From Defluviitaleaceae bacterium (GTDB taxonomy: Bacteria > Bacillota > Clostridia > Lachnospirales > UBA5962), in assembly GCA_009780765.1 (NCBI GenBank), contig WQZK01000099.1, forward strand, positions 1 through 6,695: DNA of 6,695 bases. The letters are read 5' to 3'. Position 1 is the first letter of the stretch; the number at the start of each line of letters is the position of its first letter. Below, in pieces: positions 1 through 5,881 of the stretch. Both the position numbers and the translations under genes were made by a program. The notes beneath the pieces are model-generated. The model did no database searches. It was given only the letters and a program-made list of their open reading frames with translations, and had not been told where the DNA came from.

Positions 1-314
1 AGCCCAAACATCAGAATAAAGTCGAAAAACGATACCCTATGTACAACAATACGTATGCTAAGAATAACCGAAAGCAGTATAAACAACACGCCAAAGCCTG
101 TCACAACCTTCCACGCCTTACCTTTATGATTATAAAATAACATGCCAATACCGATTAAAAGCGGCAAAACCACAAGCCCCGATGGCACTGCAAAACCAAA
201 CATACGCCACGCCCCAAAAACATTTGTAACCGATATAGACTGGCCTATTAAAAACAGCCCTCCGCCAAGGCACAAAACCCCTAGCACAAAATTTAAACTT
301 TTATTTTTAGGCAT
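1..314 (-). CDS. Small multi-pass membrane protein, C-terminus outside window
   Basis: The 104 visible residues begin MPKNKSLNFV and run off the left edge. Hydrophobic segments lie at about residues 8-26, 39-60 and 70-90, and a fourth may start near 95, so this is an integral membrane protein with short polar loops (one is NHKGKAWK). I see no catalytic or binding motif and do not recognise a characterised family. The style, a small protein with 3-4 helices and a conserved-looking LIGIGMLFYNHKGK stretch after helix 2, resembles uncharacterised Firmicutes membrane proteins. The ATG at 314-312 is chosen because AGGAG (327-323) sits 8 bp upstream. That ribosome site overlaps the stop of the preceding reductase gene, so translation is probably coupled. 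It is the last visible gene of the minus-strand operon. Confidence 0.8.
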   Translation of the reverse strand, partial: MPKNKSLNFVLGVLCLGGGLFLIGQSISVTNVFGAWRMFGFAVPSGLVVLPLLIGIGMLFYNHKGKAWKVVTGFGVLFILLSVILSIRIVVHRVSFFDFILMFG

Positions 315-318
315 AAAT

Positions 319-942
319 TCATCTCCTTTCGTAAAGGTCTTTAATTTTTAATCCGTTCTCTTTTGCTGATTTTTTCCAATTTGCATGTCCTCCCAATTTG
401 TATAAGAGTTTTGGAAAATTAGGCTGCGTAAATAAATTATCGCTTGAAATGCTTTCGTTTATATTAGCCGAAAACGTTTTTAAATCAGCACCAATACTCT
501 TAAGCGGCCCAGCACCAATTGGTGCTACTGTAAGCATACCACCTGCACCAATGCCTAAGCCTTGCCCCCATTTTACGCCTGCCGCTTCACAAAAATGCTT
601 TATCATATCTAAGGCTAAAGCATTTTGTTTGCCTTCAAAAAAACCATTGTTTGAAATTGCATAAATAACAACATCTGAATTTATGTTCTTTAATTCATCT
701 TTAGATTCGTATAAGAGGCGTAATAAATTTGATGGTATCCCATCTACATACAGCGGAAAAACAACAACAGCTACATCTACGCCTTCAAATTTTTCAAGAA
801 ATTCTTGTTTAGTTACCCCCATTGTTTTTGTGGTTGTATACTCATTGTTGATGCCTAGCATTTTGCAGAGTTCGTTTATCAATAGTTCGCTTGAGCTGTT
901 TTTACTTTTAGGACTTCCGTTTATACACAAAATTTTCATCAT
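319..942 (-). CDS. Flavodoxin-fold NAD(P)H-dependent reductase-like protein
   Basis: This 207-residue protein has the flavodoxin-like fold of the NADPH-dependent FMN reductase group. The N-terminal strand ILCINGSPK leads into a flavin-phosphate loop (NGSPKSKNSSS, residues 8-18). The second flavin loop is FPLYVDGIP (62-70) and the third is the ISNNGFFEG region (96-104). It has no iron-sulfur cysteine cluster. By family it should bind FMN and transfer hydride or electrons in the cytosol; the substrate cannot be read from sequence. The ATG at 942 overlaps the TGA of the preceding gene (ATGA). GGAGG at 957-953 is 10 bp from this ATG and 13 bp from the next (939), favouring the first. Its stop overlaps the ribosome site of the membrane-protein gene. 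It may partner the cysteine-rich flavodoxin-fold protein encoded just upstream. Confidence 0.88.
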   Translation of the reverse strand: MMKILCINGSPKSKNSSSELLINELCKMLGINNEYTTTKTMGVTKQEFLEKFEGVDVAVVVFPLYVDGIPSNLLRLLYESKDELKNINSDVVIYAISNNGFFEGKQNALALDMIKHFCEAAGVKWGQGLGIGAGGMLTVAPIGAGPLKSIGADLKTFSANINESISSDNLFTQPNFPKLLYKLGGHANWKKSAKENGLKIKDLYERR

Positions 943-1439
943 TGCTTTAAGTCCTCCAACAGTTCCGCCGTAGAATTGTAAAACTCGACAGAAAATTTAT
1001 CTGCCCCAAGATTAGTTGCATTTGCCTTAATTAGTTTTTGTGCTGTTACTTTTTCTGCTTCTGGCATTTTTTCGCCATATAGCATATATTTTAAATTCGG
1101 ACGCTTATCATACCTTTGCTTGTGGTGCATTTCGCCGTTAACTTTGCAAAAAAACGGCAAGATAAAGCCTATGCTACGATCAAGAACTGCCTTAACATTA
1201 GGAGATAGCCCGCCAAACACCAGCTCGCTTATAATAATAACTTCTTCTACATGTGGCATTTTTACGGCAAAATCGCTGTCGCTATCTTTTATCACACATT
1301 TTCCAGGTGTTTTAACCCAGCAACCAAAGCAGCCAACGCATGGCTTAACACTTTGGCTTTGTTTAAAAATTATGTATTTATCTTTGTCTAAATCAAGCCC
1401 GCTCAGGTTAATATCTTGCAAAACTAAGGTTTTAACCAT
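939..1439 (-). CDS. Flavodoxin-fold protein with four-cysteine (iron-sulfur flavoprotein-like) motif
   Basis: A 166-residue protein of the NADPH-dependent FMN reductase / iron-sulfur flavoprotein type. Cys34, Cys37, Cys40 and Cys48 form C-x2-C-x2-C-x7-C, which fits the compact 4Fe-4S motif described for archaeal iron-sulfur flavoproteins (CX2CX2CX4-7C). A second recognisable block is VFGGLSPNVKAVLDRSI (74-90), the flavin-side loop followed by the K-x3-LDR helix of this superfamily. The N-terminus is odd: the usual GSPR-type phosphate loop is missing, and the first strand (KTLVLQDI) runs straight into LSGLDLDKDKYIIF, so the first cysteine comes early. It may bind flavin weakly or only with a partner. 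GGAG at 1450-1447 lies 7 bp from the ATG, inside the end of the methyltransferase gene, which it overlaps by 8 bp. A cluster-free flavodoxin-like protein with no iron-sulfur role is the alternative. Confidence 0.85.
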   Translation of the reverse strand: MVKTLVLQDINLSGLDLDKDKYIIFKQSQSVKPCVGCFGCWVKTPGKCVIKDSDSDFAVKMPHVEEVIIISELVFGGLSPNVKAVLDRSIGFILPFFCKVNGEMHHKQRYDKRPNLKYMLYGEKMPEAEKVTAQKLIKANATNLGADKFSVEFYNSTAELLEDLKQ

Positions 1440-2562
1440 TAAAATTCTCCTCTTTGTATAGCTTATAAAGCTCTTGGCTTGTGCCGATCTCTTTGATAAG
1501 TTTTTCTAAATCTGTACATAACTCGCCCGCAACCTTTACCTTCTTCGCCCTAATCATGAGGTTTTTAGGCGAATGCGAAAAATCTACAAACTCTAAAACA
1601 TCAACATCATACCCTGCACATCTTAACACTTCGCATCGTATAGAATCGGTTAAAAGTGCCGAAAAGCGTTCTTTTATAAGCCCATGGTTTGTAAGTAGTT
1701 TATATTCCGAAAAAATGCTTATGTTCTCGTTAATTTCGTGCTGGCAACAAGGCACAGAAAACACATATTTTATGTTATTTTTAATTGCCGAATGAAGTGC
1801 ATAGTCGGTAGCAGTATCACAAGCGTGAAGCGTTATAAGCATATCCACATCGTCAACTTTGTCGATTTTAGAAACGTCGCCCACAACAAATTTAATTCCG
1901 CTATAGCCATATTTTTCGGCAATATCATTACAATTTTTAACAACATCCTCTTTTAAATCATAGCCTATAATTTTGGCATGTATTTCTAGAATTTCTGTTA
2001 GATAATAATACAAAATAAATGTTAGGTAAGATTTGCCGCACCCAAAATCTAGTATGGTTATTTCTTTTTTGTCAAATGTTTTTAATTCGTCTTGAATAAT
2101 TTCTACAAAGCGGTTTATTTGCCTGTATTTGTCGGATTTAGATTTAACAAGCTTATAATCTCTTGTAAAAACGCCCAAATCAACAAGCGGCTTAACTTCA
2201 AGCCCTTCTTTTAGTATATAATTTTTAGTGCGATTATGTGATGTTTTTTGCACCCCATCGAAAACGGTCGATTTTAGGCTCACCTTGCCCTTTTTCGATT
2301 CTTTAGAGAAAATATGCTTATCGGTATAAAAAACGTCTATATTCTTAAAATAAGCTGAAATAACAGCAATACTACCATCAAACCTCGCAACATCTAAGTT
2401 TTTATGATACACCTTGTCGCCTTTAAAGCATGAAAGCTGATAAAGCCTGTTATTCTTGGTGATAACAGGCTTGATTTCTATTTTATTATATTCGCTATTT
2501 GGCTTTGGTTTGCTTAAAACCATTTTAACAAATTTGTCAAAGTTAATGTTTAAAATATCCAT
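1432..2562 (-). CDS. Class I SAM-dependent methyltransferase (Methyltransf_32-like)
   Basis: A 376-residue soluble protein. The C-terminal half has a Rossmann methyltransferase core: motif I LDFGCGKSYL (171-180) for S-adenosylmethionine binding, acidic residue D202 after the second strand (IIGYDLKE), GDV (228-230), LHACDTATD (245-253), SVPCCQHE (269-276) and a late SHSPKNLMI (329-337). The GCGKxYL / LHACDxATD / VPCCQHE set is the pattern of Methyltransf_32, which includes eukaryotic METTL25/RRNAD1-type proteins and resembles the Trm13 tRNA methyltransferase core. The ~165-residue N-terminal part, with SHNRTKNYIL at 108-117 and KYRQINRFVE at 145-154, is typical of bacterial homologues and could bind RNA. 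The substrate is unknown; RNA modification is inference from family resemblance. AAGGAA at 2576-2571 is 8 bp from the ATG and overlaps the upstream stop. The gene starts 12 bp after the endopeptidase gene. Confidence 0.87.
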   Translation of the reverse strand: MDILNINFDKFVKMVLSKPKPNSEYNKIEIKPVITKNNRLYQLSCFKGDKVYHKNLDVARFDGSIAVISAYFKNIDVFYTDKHIFSKESKKGKVSLKSTVFDGVQKTSHNRTKNYILKEGLEVKPLVDLGVFTRDYKLVKSKSDKYRQINRFVEIIQDELKTFDKKEITILDFGCGKSYLTFILYYYLTEILEIHAKIIGYDLKEDVVKNCNDIAEKYGYSGIKFVVGDVSKIDKVDDVDMLITLHACDTATDYALHSAIKNNIKYVFSVPCCQHEINENISIFSEYKLLTNHGLIKERFSALLTDSIRCEVLRCAGYDVDVLEFVDFSHSPKNLMIRAKKVKVAGELCTDLEKLIKEIGTSQELYKLYKEENFNG

Positions 2563-2574
2563 ATTAAAATTTCC

Positions 2575-3711
2575 TTAGTAATTTAAAATCCTTCTAGCAG
2601 AAACATAGTAGCGGTCATAATAAGGCTCTGATAAGTTAGAAATAACAACACCCCAAGTTCTTCTTGAAGAAGATGAGTGAACAAAATCGCCATTGCCCAT
2701 ATATATACCAACGTGAGAAACACGCCCTTGATTACCACCCGCAAAAGTATCAAAAAATACTAAATCGCCAGGCAATAAATCAGCTCTTGCAACCGCCGTG
2801 CCTTGTGTACTCATACCACGAGATGTGCGGTTTAAAGTTATTCCAAAGTTTCTAAAAACAGAGAAAACAAAGCCCGAGCAGTCTACACCAGTTCTTAAAT
2901 TAGTACCACCCCATAAGTAAGGCGTGCCTAAGAATTGCAAACCAAAATCAACAAGCTCACGTGCCAGAAAAGAACCTTCAGGAATGCCGCCCTCACGCAC
3001 CGTAACAAATTCTGCCGAAACAAAACCTACACGGTTATTTATGTTTGCAAGTATCCAGTCGCCCTGAGTGTCTAAAATTTCAAAAGGCTGGCCACGGTGT
3101 AAAACCTGTATAACATCAGCGTTTGTAGATGGGCCAGTTCTAAGCCTTAGCCCAGCACCTGCATTTACAACGCCATGAAATTCGAGATGTGCAGTTACAT
3201 TAGTTGTAGGAGCCGAGTTGCTTTCTGCCGCAGTAACCTCTACAACATTTGCAAGGGCTGCCCCGCTTAAAAAATCTGACCTTATAAAGCCTTCTATCCC
3301 GTCAACCCTTACTTCATACCAACCATTGGTACGGCCAAGAACCGAAACCTCGGTGCCTTCTCTAAGTGTGCCAAGAACTAAAGAATCTGTATTAGGTTGA
3401 AGCCTGATGTTTACATTGTTTGTGTTTACTCTTGCATCGGCATTAGATACCTCTACAAATTGTTGCGATATGTACAATTCTTGGCCATCAACCGAGATTC
3501 TATAAAAATCGCCCGATTCGCCAATAATTTCTACAGCATGTCCGTTAGTAAATCTTGTTACAACGCTTGACGTGAGCGACGGGCCACTTCTAACGTTTAC
3601 ATTATCGCCCGAAACTGTTCCGTTTGTGCTTGCCAAAACCGTTGTTGTGAAAAATAATGACAAAAATGCCGAAATTACTAAACATTTTAGCAGTTTGTTT
3701 TTAAAATTCAT
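2575..3711 (-). CDS. Secreted peptidoglycan endopeptidase, three SH3b repeats plus NlpC/P60
   Basis: A 378-residue exported cell-wall hydrolase. Residues 1-27 are a Sec signal peptide (basic MNFKNKLLK, a hydrophobic core and a VLA cleavage site). Three bacterial SH3 domains follow at about 31-87, 94-148 and 178-238, each with the N-V-R-x-G-P or similar start (NVNVRSGPS, NVNIRLQPN, GLRLRTGPS). These normally bind cell-wall peptides. A linker rich in Ala, Asn and Thr (150-175) precedes the third. The catalytic domain is C40 NlpC/P60 at about 252-378, with nucleophile Cys278 in GVDCSGFV after YLWGGT, His333 in SHVGIYMG, and His345 in FVHSS as the likely third residue. The family cleaves D-Glu-diamino acid bonds in stem peptides. 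All catalytic residues are present. GGAGG at 3722-3718 is 6 bp from the ATG. It is the first gene of the operon, behind a consensus promoter. Confidence 0.95.
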   Translation of the reverse strand: MNFKNKLLKCLVISAFLSLFFTTTVLASTNGTVSGDNVNVRSGPSLTSSVVTRFTNGHAVEIIGESGDFYRISVDGQELYISQQFVEVSNADARVNTNNVNIRLQPNTDSLVLGTLREGTEVSVLGRTNGWYEVRVDGIEGFIRSDFLSGAALANVVEVTAAESNSAPTTNVTAHLEFHGVVNAGAGLRLRTGPSTNADVIQVLHRGQPFEILDTQGDWILANINNRVGFVSAEFVTVREGGIPEGSFLARELVDFGLQFLGTPYLWGGTNLRTGVDCSGFVFSVFRNFGITLNRTSRGMSTQGTAVARADLLPGDLVFFDTFAGGNQGRVSHVGIYMGNGDFVHSSSSRRTWGVVISNLSEPYYDRYYVSARRILNY

Positions 3712-3866
3712 GAGTTTCCTCCAAAAAAACTTATGGAATGTTGGCTAAGGTAAAAACCTTCGCTATGTTTTCTGCGAAAACATTTGGCTTTACGCCTAAA
3801 GGCTCCAAGCTTCGCTTCGGTTTTATTTAATTTTACAACAATTCCTATTTGTTAATTAAATGTTAC
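3712..3866 (-). other. ~155-nt structured 5' leader of the endopeptidase operon
   Basis: This lies between the predicted transcription start (about 3866) and the endopeptidase ATG. It contains a perfect 8-bp hairpin (ATGTTTTC 3765-3772, TGC loop, GAAAACAT 3776-3783) and a 5-bp AAGGT/ACCTT hairpin at 3747-3760. A CTTTA/TAAAG pair at about 3788-3800 flanks the GC-rich block that ends in CTTCGCTTCGG (3810-3820). No known riboswitch is recognised, and the block could be another copy of a dispersed repeat rather than a regulatory leader. Confidence 0.4.
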
Positions 3867-3872
3867 AAAACT

Positions 3873-3900
3873 ATTATAACATATTAAATCATTTTGTCAA
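3873..3900 (-). promoter_or_regulatory. Consensus sigma-A type promoter of the endopeptidase operon
   Basis: On the minus strand a perfect TTGACA (3900-3895) is followed by a 16-bp spacer and a perfect TATAAT (3878-3873). This predicts transcription starting at about 3866 and running leftward through the five-gene operon. An inverted pair ATGTTA (3860-3865) / TAACAT (3877-3882) straddles the -10 box and start site and could be an operator, though it is A+T-rich and may be chance. Confidence 0.85.
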
Positions 3901-4019
3901 TACTTTTTTGAAAATGTTGATAATTGGCAGTTTTTATCTGCACGTTATTAGAGTTGTTTCGAGATTAGATTTTTCTGCCAGAATGTCATTAGACATGTAG
4001 CGAAACAAGAGTAAAAAGT

Positions 4020-4064
4020 CAATAGACTTGTAGCGAAAATCTCAATATCGCTACAAGTCTATTG
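4020..4064. repeat. Perfect 17-bp inverted repeat formed by two tags
   Basis: The tag copies at 4020-4036 and 4048-4064 are exact reverse complements (CAATAGACTTGTAGCGA and its complement) separated by 11 bp. On either strand the transcript could fold into a stable hairpin, but no T-tract follows, so it is not a standard intrinsic terminator. Confidence 0.85.
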
Positions 4065-4081
4065 CGGACTTGATCCGCAAT
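4061..4081. repeat. Short GC-rich palindrome, CTTGA-loop type
   Basis: ATTGCGGA (4061-4068) pairs with TCCGCAAT (4074-4081) across a CTTGA loop. A degenerate partner half (GGTCAAGCCCAC) follows at about 4113-4124. This matches the style of the element at 4486-4553 and of the widespread intergenic repeats built on GCTTGACCCGCAAT. Confidence 0.65.
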
Positions 4082-4162
4082 CTCACATCTCTTGCAGTAC
4101 GAATGGAATTACAGGTCAAGCCCACAATAGGCATGTTCTGAAATTTAAAAAAGGTACAACTA

Positions 4163-4212
4163 TGTAGGGGCGAACTTCGTTCGCCAGCGGGCGTACACAG
4201 TACGCCCCTACA
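4163..4212. repeat. Three-armed palindromic repeat (TGTAGGGGCG...CGCCCCTACA)
   Basis: The outer 10-bp arms TGTAGGGGCG (4163-4172) and CGCCCCTACA (4203-4212) enclose two further perfect hairpins. These are GGCGAAC/GTTCGCC (4169-4175 and 4179-4185) and GGGCGTAC/GTACGCCC (4189-4196 and 4200-4207). The arms overlap, so alternative folds compete. It resembles GC-rich dispersed intergenic repeats seen in many clostridial genomes; mobility or function is unknown. Confidence 0.75.
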
Positions 4213-4269
4213 CATCACGGCAGAAAAAGTTTCCATATACTATAATTTAATTAATTTCGCTACGAGTCT

Positions 4270-4403
4270 ATTGCGAGAAGCGTAGCGACCCCGTGAACTC
4301 AAAAAAGCCTGCTTTTTTGAGTAGGGGCGAAGCAATCCATGCAAGCACCGAAATATGGGAAAAAGCATGGATTGCTTCAACCCTTACAGGGTTTCGCAAT
4401 GAC
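4270..4403. repeat. Nested palindromic REP-like element, GAAGCAATCC type
   Basis: The inner arms GAAGCAATCCATGC (4329-4342) and GCATGGATTGCTTC (4365-4378) are a perfect 14-bp inverted repeat. The outer arms ATTGCGA (4270-4276) and TCGCAAT (4394-4400) also pair. The same design, with the same GAAGCAATCC core and CGCAATGAC end, recurs at 6048-6226 upstream of the VanW-family gene, so the two are diverged copies of one repeat family. Confidence 0.75.
4297..4322. repeat. Strong 12-bp hairpin inside the palindromic element
   Basis: ACTCAAAAAAGC (4297-4308) and GCTTTTTTGAGT (4311-4322) are perfect complements with only 2 bp between them. It resembles a bidirectional terminator stem, but the T-run is in the stem rather than after it. 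It is absent from the related element at 6048-6226, so it looks like an insertion into this copy. Confidence 0.6.
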
Positions 4404-4485
4404 GTTACTAGTCTATACTTTTTATTTTCGGTACAAGTCTAATGACGAACAGACATATTAGCAAATTTTGTTTCGCTACATGTCT

Positions 4486-4553
4486 ATTGCGTGCTTGACC
4501 CACAATCCCATCTGTACTGCGAGAGGCATGGAATGCCGTGTCAAGCACGGCAT
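4486..4553. repeat. GTGCTTGAC/GTCAAGCAC palindromic repeat
   Basis: GTGCTTGAC (4491-4499) is the reverse complement of GTCAAGCAC (4540-4548). The right half also forms its own hairpin, ATGCCGTG (4533-4540) with CACGGCAT (4546-4553) across TCAAG. It starts directly after the tag at 4471-4489, as the related palindrome at 4061 does after its own tag. Confidence 0.65.
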
Positions 4554-4635
4554 GACGGTCAATCTACATTTTTCTGTTTTGTTACATGTCTAATGGCGAA
4601 TTGCAGATAACCACCGATTCAACATCCAACTCCAC

Positions 4636-4662
4636 AAAAAAAGACAGATATAAATCCGCCTT
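4636..4662 (-). terminator. Intrinsic terminator of the peptide/regulator cassette
   Basis: Read on the minus strand, it begins 1 bp after the regulator stop. The stem AAGGCGGAT / ATCTGTCTT is 9 bp with two G-U pairs and a TTAT loop (4662-4654 with 4649-4641). The 3' arm runs into a T-tract (4642-4636). It closes the operon that starts at about 5923. Confidence 0.8.
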
Positions 4663-4663
4663 T

Positions 4664-5578
4664 TTATGAAATAAACTCCTGCATAGGAATATTAAAAAGA
4701 AAAGAAAGTATATGCAACTTATCTACTCTCATACTTGAATGCCCTCGCTCAATATTGCTCACTTGAGTTTCTGGCAACCCTAAAAACCTAGCAAGCTCTT
4801 GGCGTGATAAACCTCTTTTTTGACGCTCTTCTCTAATTTTTTCGCCAAGCTTTTTTGAAAATTCTTTTTCAACACGAGCAATGTCAAGATGTTTATTAAA
4901 ATCTGCATGAAACCCTTTGTACAAGTTATGTTCATGAGTTGCATAGGCCAAATACATACATTCACTTATTTTTTCGCTATTTTTAAAGAAAAGCCCTTCT
5001 CTAAACTCTAAAATCACAAGCCAATGCTTCATTTCTCGTTTTTCACAAAGCTCTCTAGCCAAACCTAAATATTTTACAAAAAGTTTAGTAACCTTTGCTT
5101 CTTCCTCTTTGTCAAGCTTTTCAACCGTTTTCGCATACAAAAGCCTTTCTACAAAGTTTATGTATATAAAAACTTTAAAATCTTCCTCAACGTCTTTTGG
5201 TATTGGATAATCTTTAAGGTTAGCCTCTAAATTGTTAAGAACTCTAAGTGCCTGCGTATACCTAGCGCACAAATGAATGATACAAACAAGCAACTTTTTG
5301 TTATAGTTATTATTAATAAGTTCTGCATTGTCGCCATACTCAAGCCTTCTAATAACTGGTTCTACCAATTCATAGGCTTCACTAATATCATAATCTTCTG
5401 CATATTTAATCATAGCTTTAAGCAGATAAACAGTGTTCTCTAATTGCTTCATCTCATTATCTTCATTATCCAATAAATATTTTTCAAAATTTCTTTGCAC
5501 TTCTATTACCTTATCGGTATCGTAAATATTTCCTAAACACAAAAAGCTAAGCCTTAACTGTTTTAATTTTTCATCCAT
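4664..5578 (-). CDS. XRE-type regulator with long helical N-terminus and C-terminal HTH
   Basis: A 304-residue cytosolic protein. The HTH domain is at the C-terminus (about 244-304). LSRQELARFLGLPETQVSNI at 257-276, followed by ERG, is a clear HTH_3/Cro-C1 pattern with recognition helix ETQVSNIERG. Residues 1-240 are rich in Leu, Glu, Lys and Tyr and read as successive amphipathic helices, consistent with a TPR-like or other helical sensor, although no repeat consensus is clear. Classical RRNPP peptide receptors have HTH first and TPRs after, so the order is reversed here. A 31-residue peptide gene ends 2 bp upstream; GAGGGG inside that gene is the ribosome site, so translation is coupled. 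Codons 1-23 are duplicated upstream (5711-5783). By inference it senses the peptide and controls its own promoter. No output gene is in the operon, so targets may lie elsewhere. Confidence 0.87.
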   Translation of the reverse strand: MDEKLKQLRLSFLCLGNIYDTDKVIEVQRNFEKYLLDNEDNEMKQLENTVYLLKAMIKYAEDYDISEAYELVEPVIRRLEYGDNAELINNNYNKKLLVCIIHLCARYTQALRVLNNLEANLKDYPIPKDVEEDFKVFIYINFVERLLYAKTVEKLDKEEEAKVTKLFVKYLGLARELCEKREMKHWLVILEFREGLFFKNSEKISECMYLAYATHEHNLYKGFHADFNKHLDIARVEKEFSKKLGEKIREERQKRGLSRQELARFLGLPETQVSNIERGHSSMRVDKLHILSFLFNIPMQEFIS

Positions 5579-5580
5579 TT

Positions 5581-5676
5581 TTATGCCCCCTCATCAGGAG
5601 GTGTTGGAGCACCTTGCCCAGGAGCATCAAAAGGCATTATTGGCACTGTAATTATTGGTTTTTTTCTTTTCCCCAT
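5581..5676 (-). CDS. 31-residue peptide, regulator-proximal copy
   Basis: This short gene is too small for routine calling but is well supported. GGAG at 5688-5685 is 8 bp from the ATG, a diverged paralogue lies 205 bp upstream, and the reading frame is kept in both copies without indels. The product starts MGKRKKPIITVPIMPFD and ends GAPTPPDEGA. A basic cluster (residues 3-6) is followed by a short hydrophobic, Pro-containing stretch (7-16), then a Gly/Pro/Ala-rich segment and an acidic PDEGA tail. It has no true signal peptide and no cysteine. I do not recognise the family. The stop is 2 bp before the regulator's ATG, so the two are almost certainly made together. A signalling peptide or regulator ligand is the leading inference. 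A leader peptide that couples translation, or a small inhibitor of the regulator, is also possible. Confidence 0.8.
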   Translation of the reverse strand: MGKRKKPIITVPIMPFDAPGQGAPTPPDEGA

Positions 5677-5693
5677 AAAAAACACTCCGCTTT

Positions 5694-5783
5694 CTAAATT
5701 TTTTTTACTACTGCTTTATCGGTATCATAAAGATTTCCTAAAGACAAAAAACTAAGCCTCAACAGCTTTAATTTTTCATCCAT
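5694..5783 (-). pseudogene. Truncated N-terminal remnant of the regulator
   Basis: Translating from the ATG at 5783 gives 29 residues starting MDEKLKLLRLSFLSLGNLYD, then TDKAVVKKI and a TAG stop. The first 23 residues match the full regulator at all but three positions (Q7L, C14S, I18L). After TDK it runs into the duplication junction and stops just before the ribosome site of the proximal peptide gene. It lacks the sensor and HTH, so it cannot act as the regulator. It follows the distal peptide gene by 2 bp, exactly as the intact regulator follows the proximal one. It may still be translated and help deliver ribosomes to the next gene. Confidence 0.85.
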
Positions 5784-5785
5784 TT

Positions 5786-5881
5786 TTACGCCCCCTCATC
5801 AGGAAGAACTGGAGAACCGCCACCGGGAGCACCCAAAGGCATTATTGGCACTTTAATTATTGGTTTTTTTCTTTTCCCCAT
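5786..5881 (-). CDS. 31-residue peptide, promoter-proximal copy
   Basis: This is a paralogue of the peptide at 5581-5676, with the same length, ribosome site and spacing. It starts MGKRKKPIIKVPIMPLG and ends GSPVLPDEGA. Compared with the other copy, residues 10 (K/T), 16 (L/F), 17 (G/D), 21 (G/Q), 23 (S/A), 25 (V/T) and 26 (L/P) differ. The leader-like MGKRKKPII and the PDEGA tail are unchanged. Of the ten differing codons, seven change the amino acid, so the middle has diversified while the ends stay fixed. It is the first gene of the transcript, about 42 bp from the predicted start. Function unknown; if the peptide is a signal, the two copies could have different specificities. Confidence 0.8.
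   Translation of the reverse strand: MGKRKKPIIKVPIMPLGAPGGGSPVLPDEGA

Larger units (their letters stand above)
3984..4600. repeat. Mosaic of REP-like palindromes punctuated by a 19-bp tag
   Basis: No credible gene lies in this stretch. A 19-bp tag with consensus TTTCGCTACAWGTCTAWTG recurs at 3987-4005 (minus), 4020-4038 (minus), 4046-4064 (plus), 4255-4273 (plus), 4426-4444 (plus), 4471-4489 (plus) and 4577-4595 (plus, two changes). Degenerate pieces lie at 4404-4418 and 4451-4465. The outermost copies point away from each other, like terminal inverted repeats of a composite element. Between the tags lie different palindromes, listed separately. This looks like repeats inserted into, or amplified with, one another. 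Short spacing varies too much for a CRISPR array. Confidence 0.75.

Noticed and set aside
1120..1461. Plus-strand open frames across the flavodoxin, methyltransferase and endopeptidase genes
   Set aside because: These are opposite-strand shadows without ribosome sites or motifs; the minus-strand frames have recognisable domains and tight operon spacing.
4051..4236. Open frame of 61 codons on the minus strand in the repeat mosaic
   Set aside because: It is made entirely of palindromic repeat DNA and tags, its composition does not look like a protein, and the repeats explain the sequence.
4297..4322. Intrinsic terminator at the 12-bp hairpin
   Set aside because: No gene ends nearby on either strand and the T-run is inside the stem rather than following it, so I list it as a hairpin only.
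3984..4600. Possible CRISPR array, because of the recurring 19-bp tag
   Set aside because: Tag spacing is irregular (from about 26 to over 180 bp), orientation switches, the intervening DNA is itself palindromic repeat, and no cas gene is present.
3934..4610. TTATCTGCA (3934-3942) and TGCAGATAA (4602-4610) as outer terminal repeats of one large element
   Set aside because: Only 9 bp match, no target-site duplication flanks them, and no transposase is present; chance is a fair explanation.
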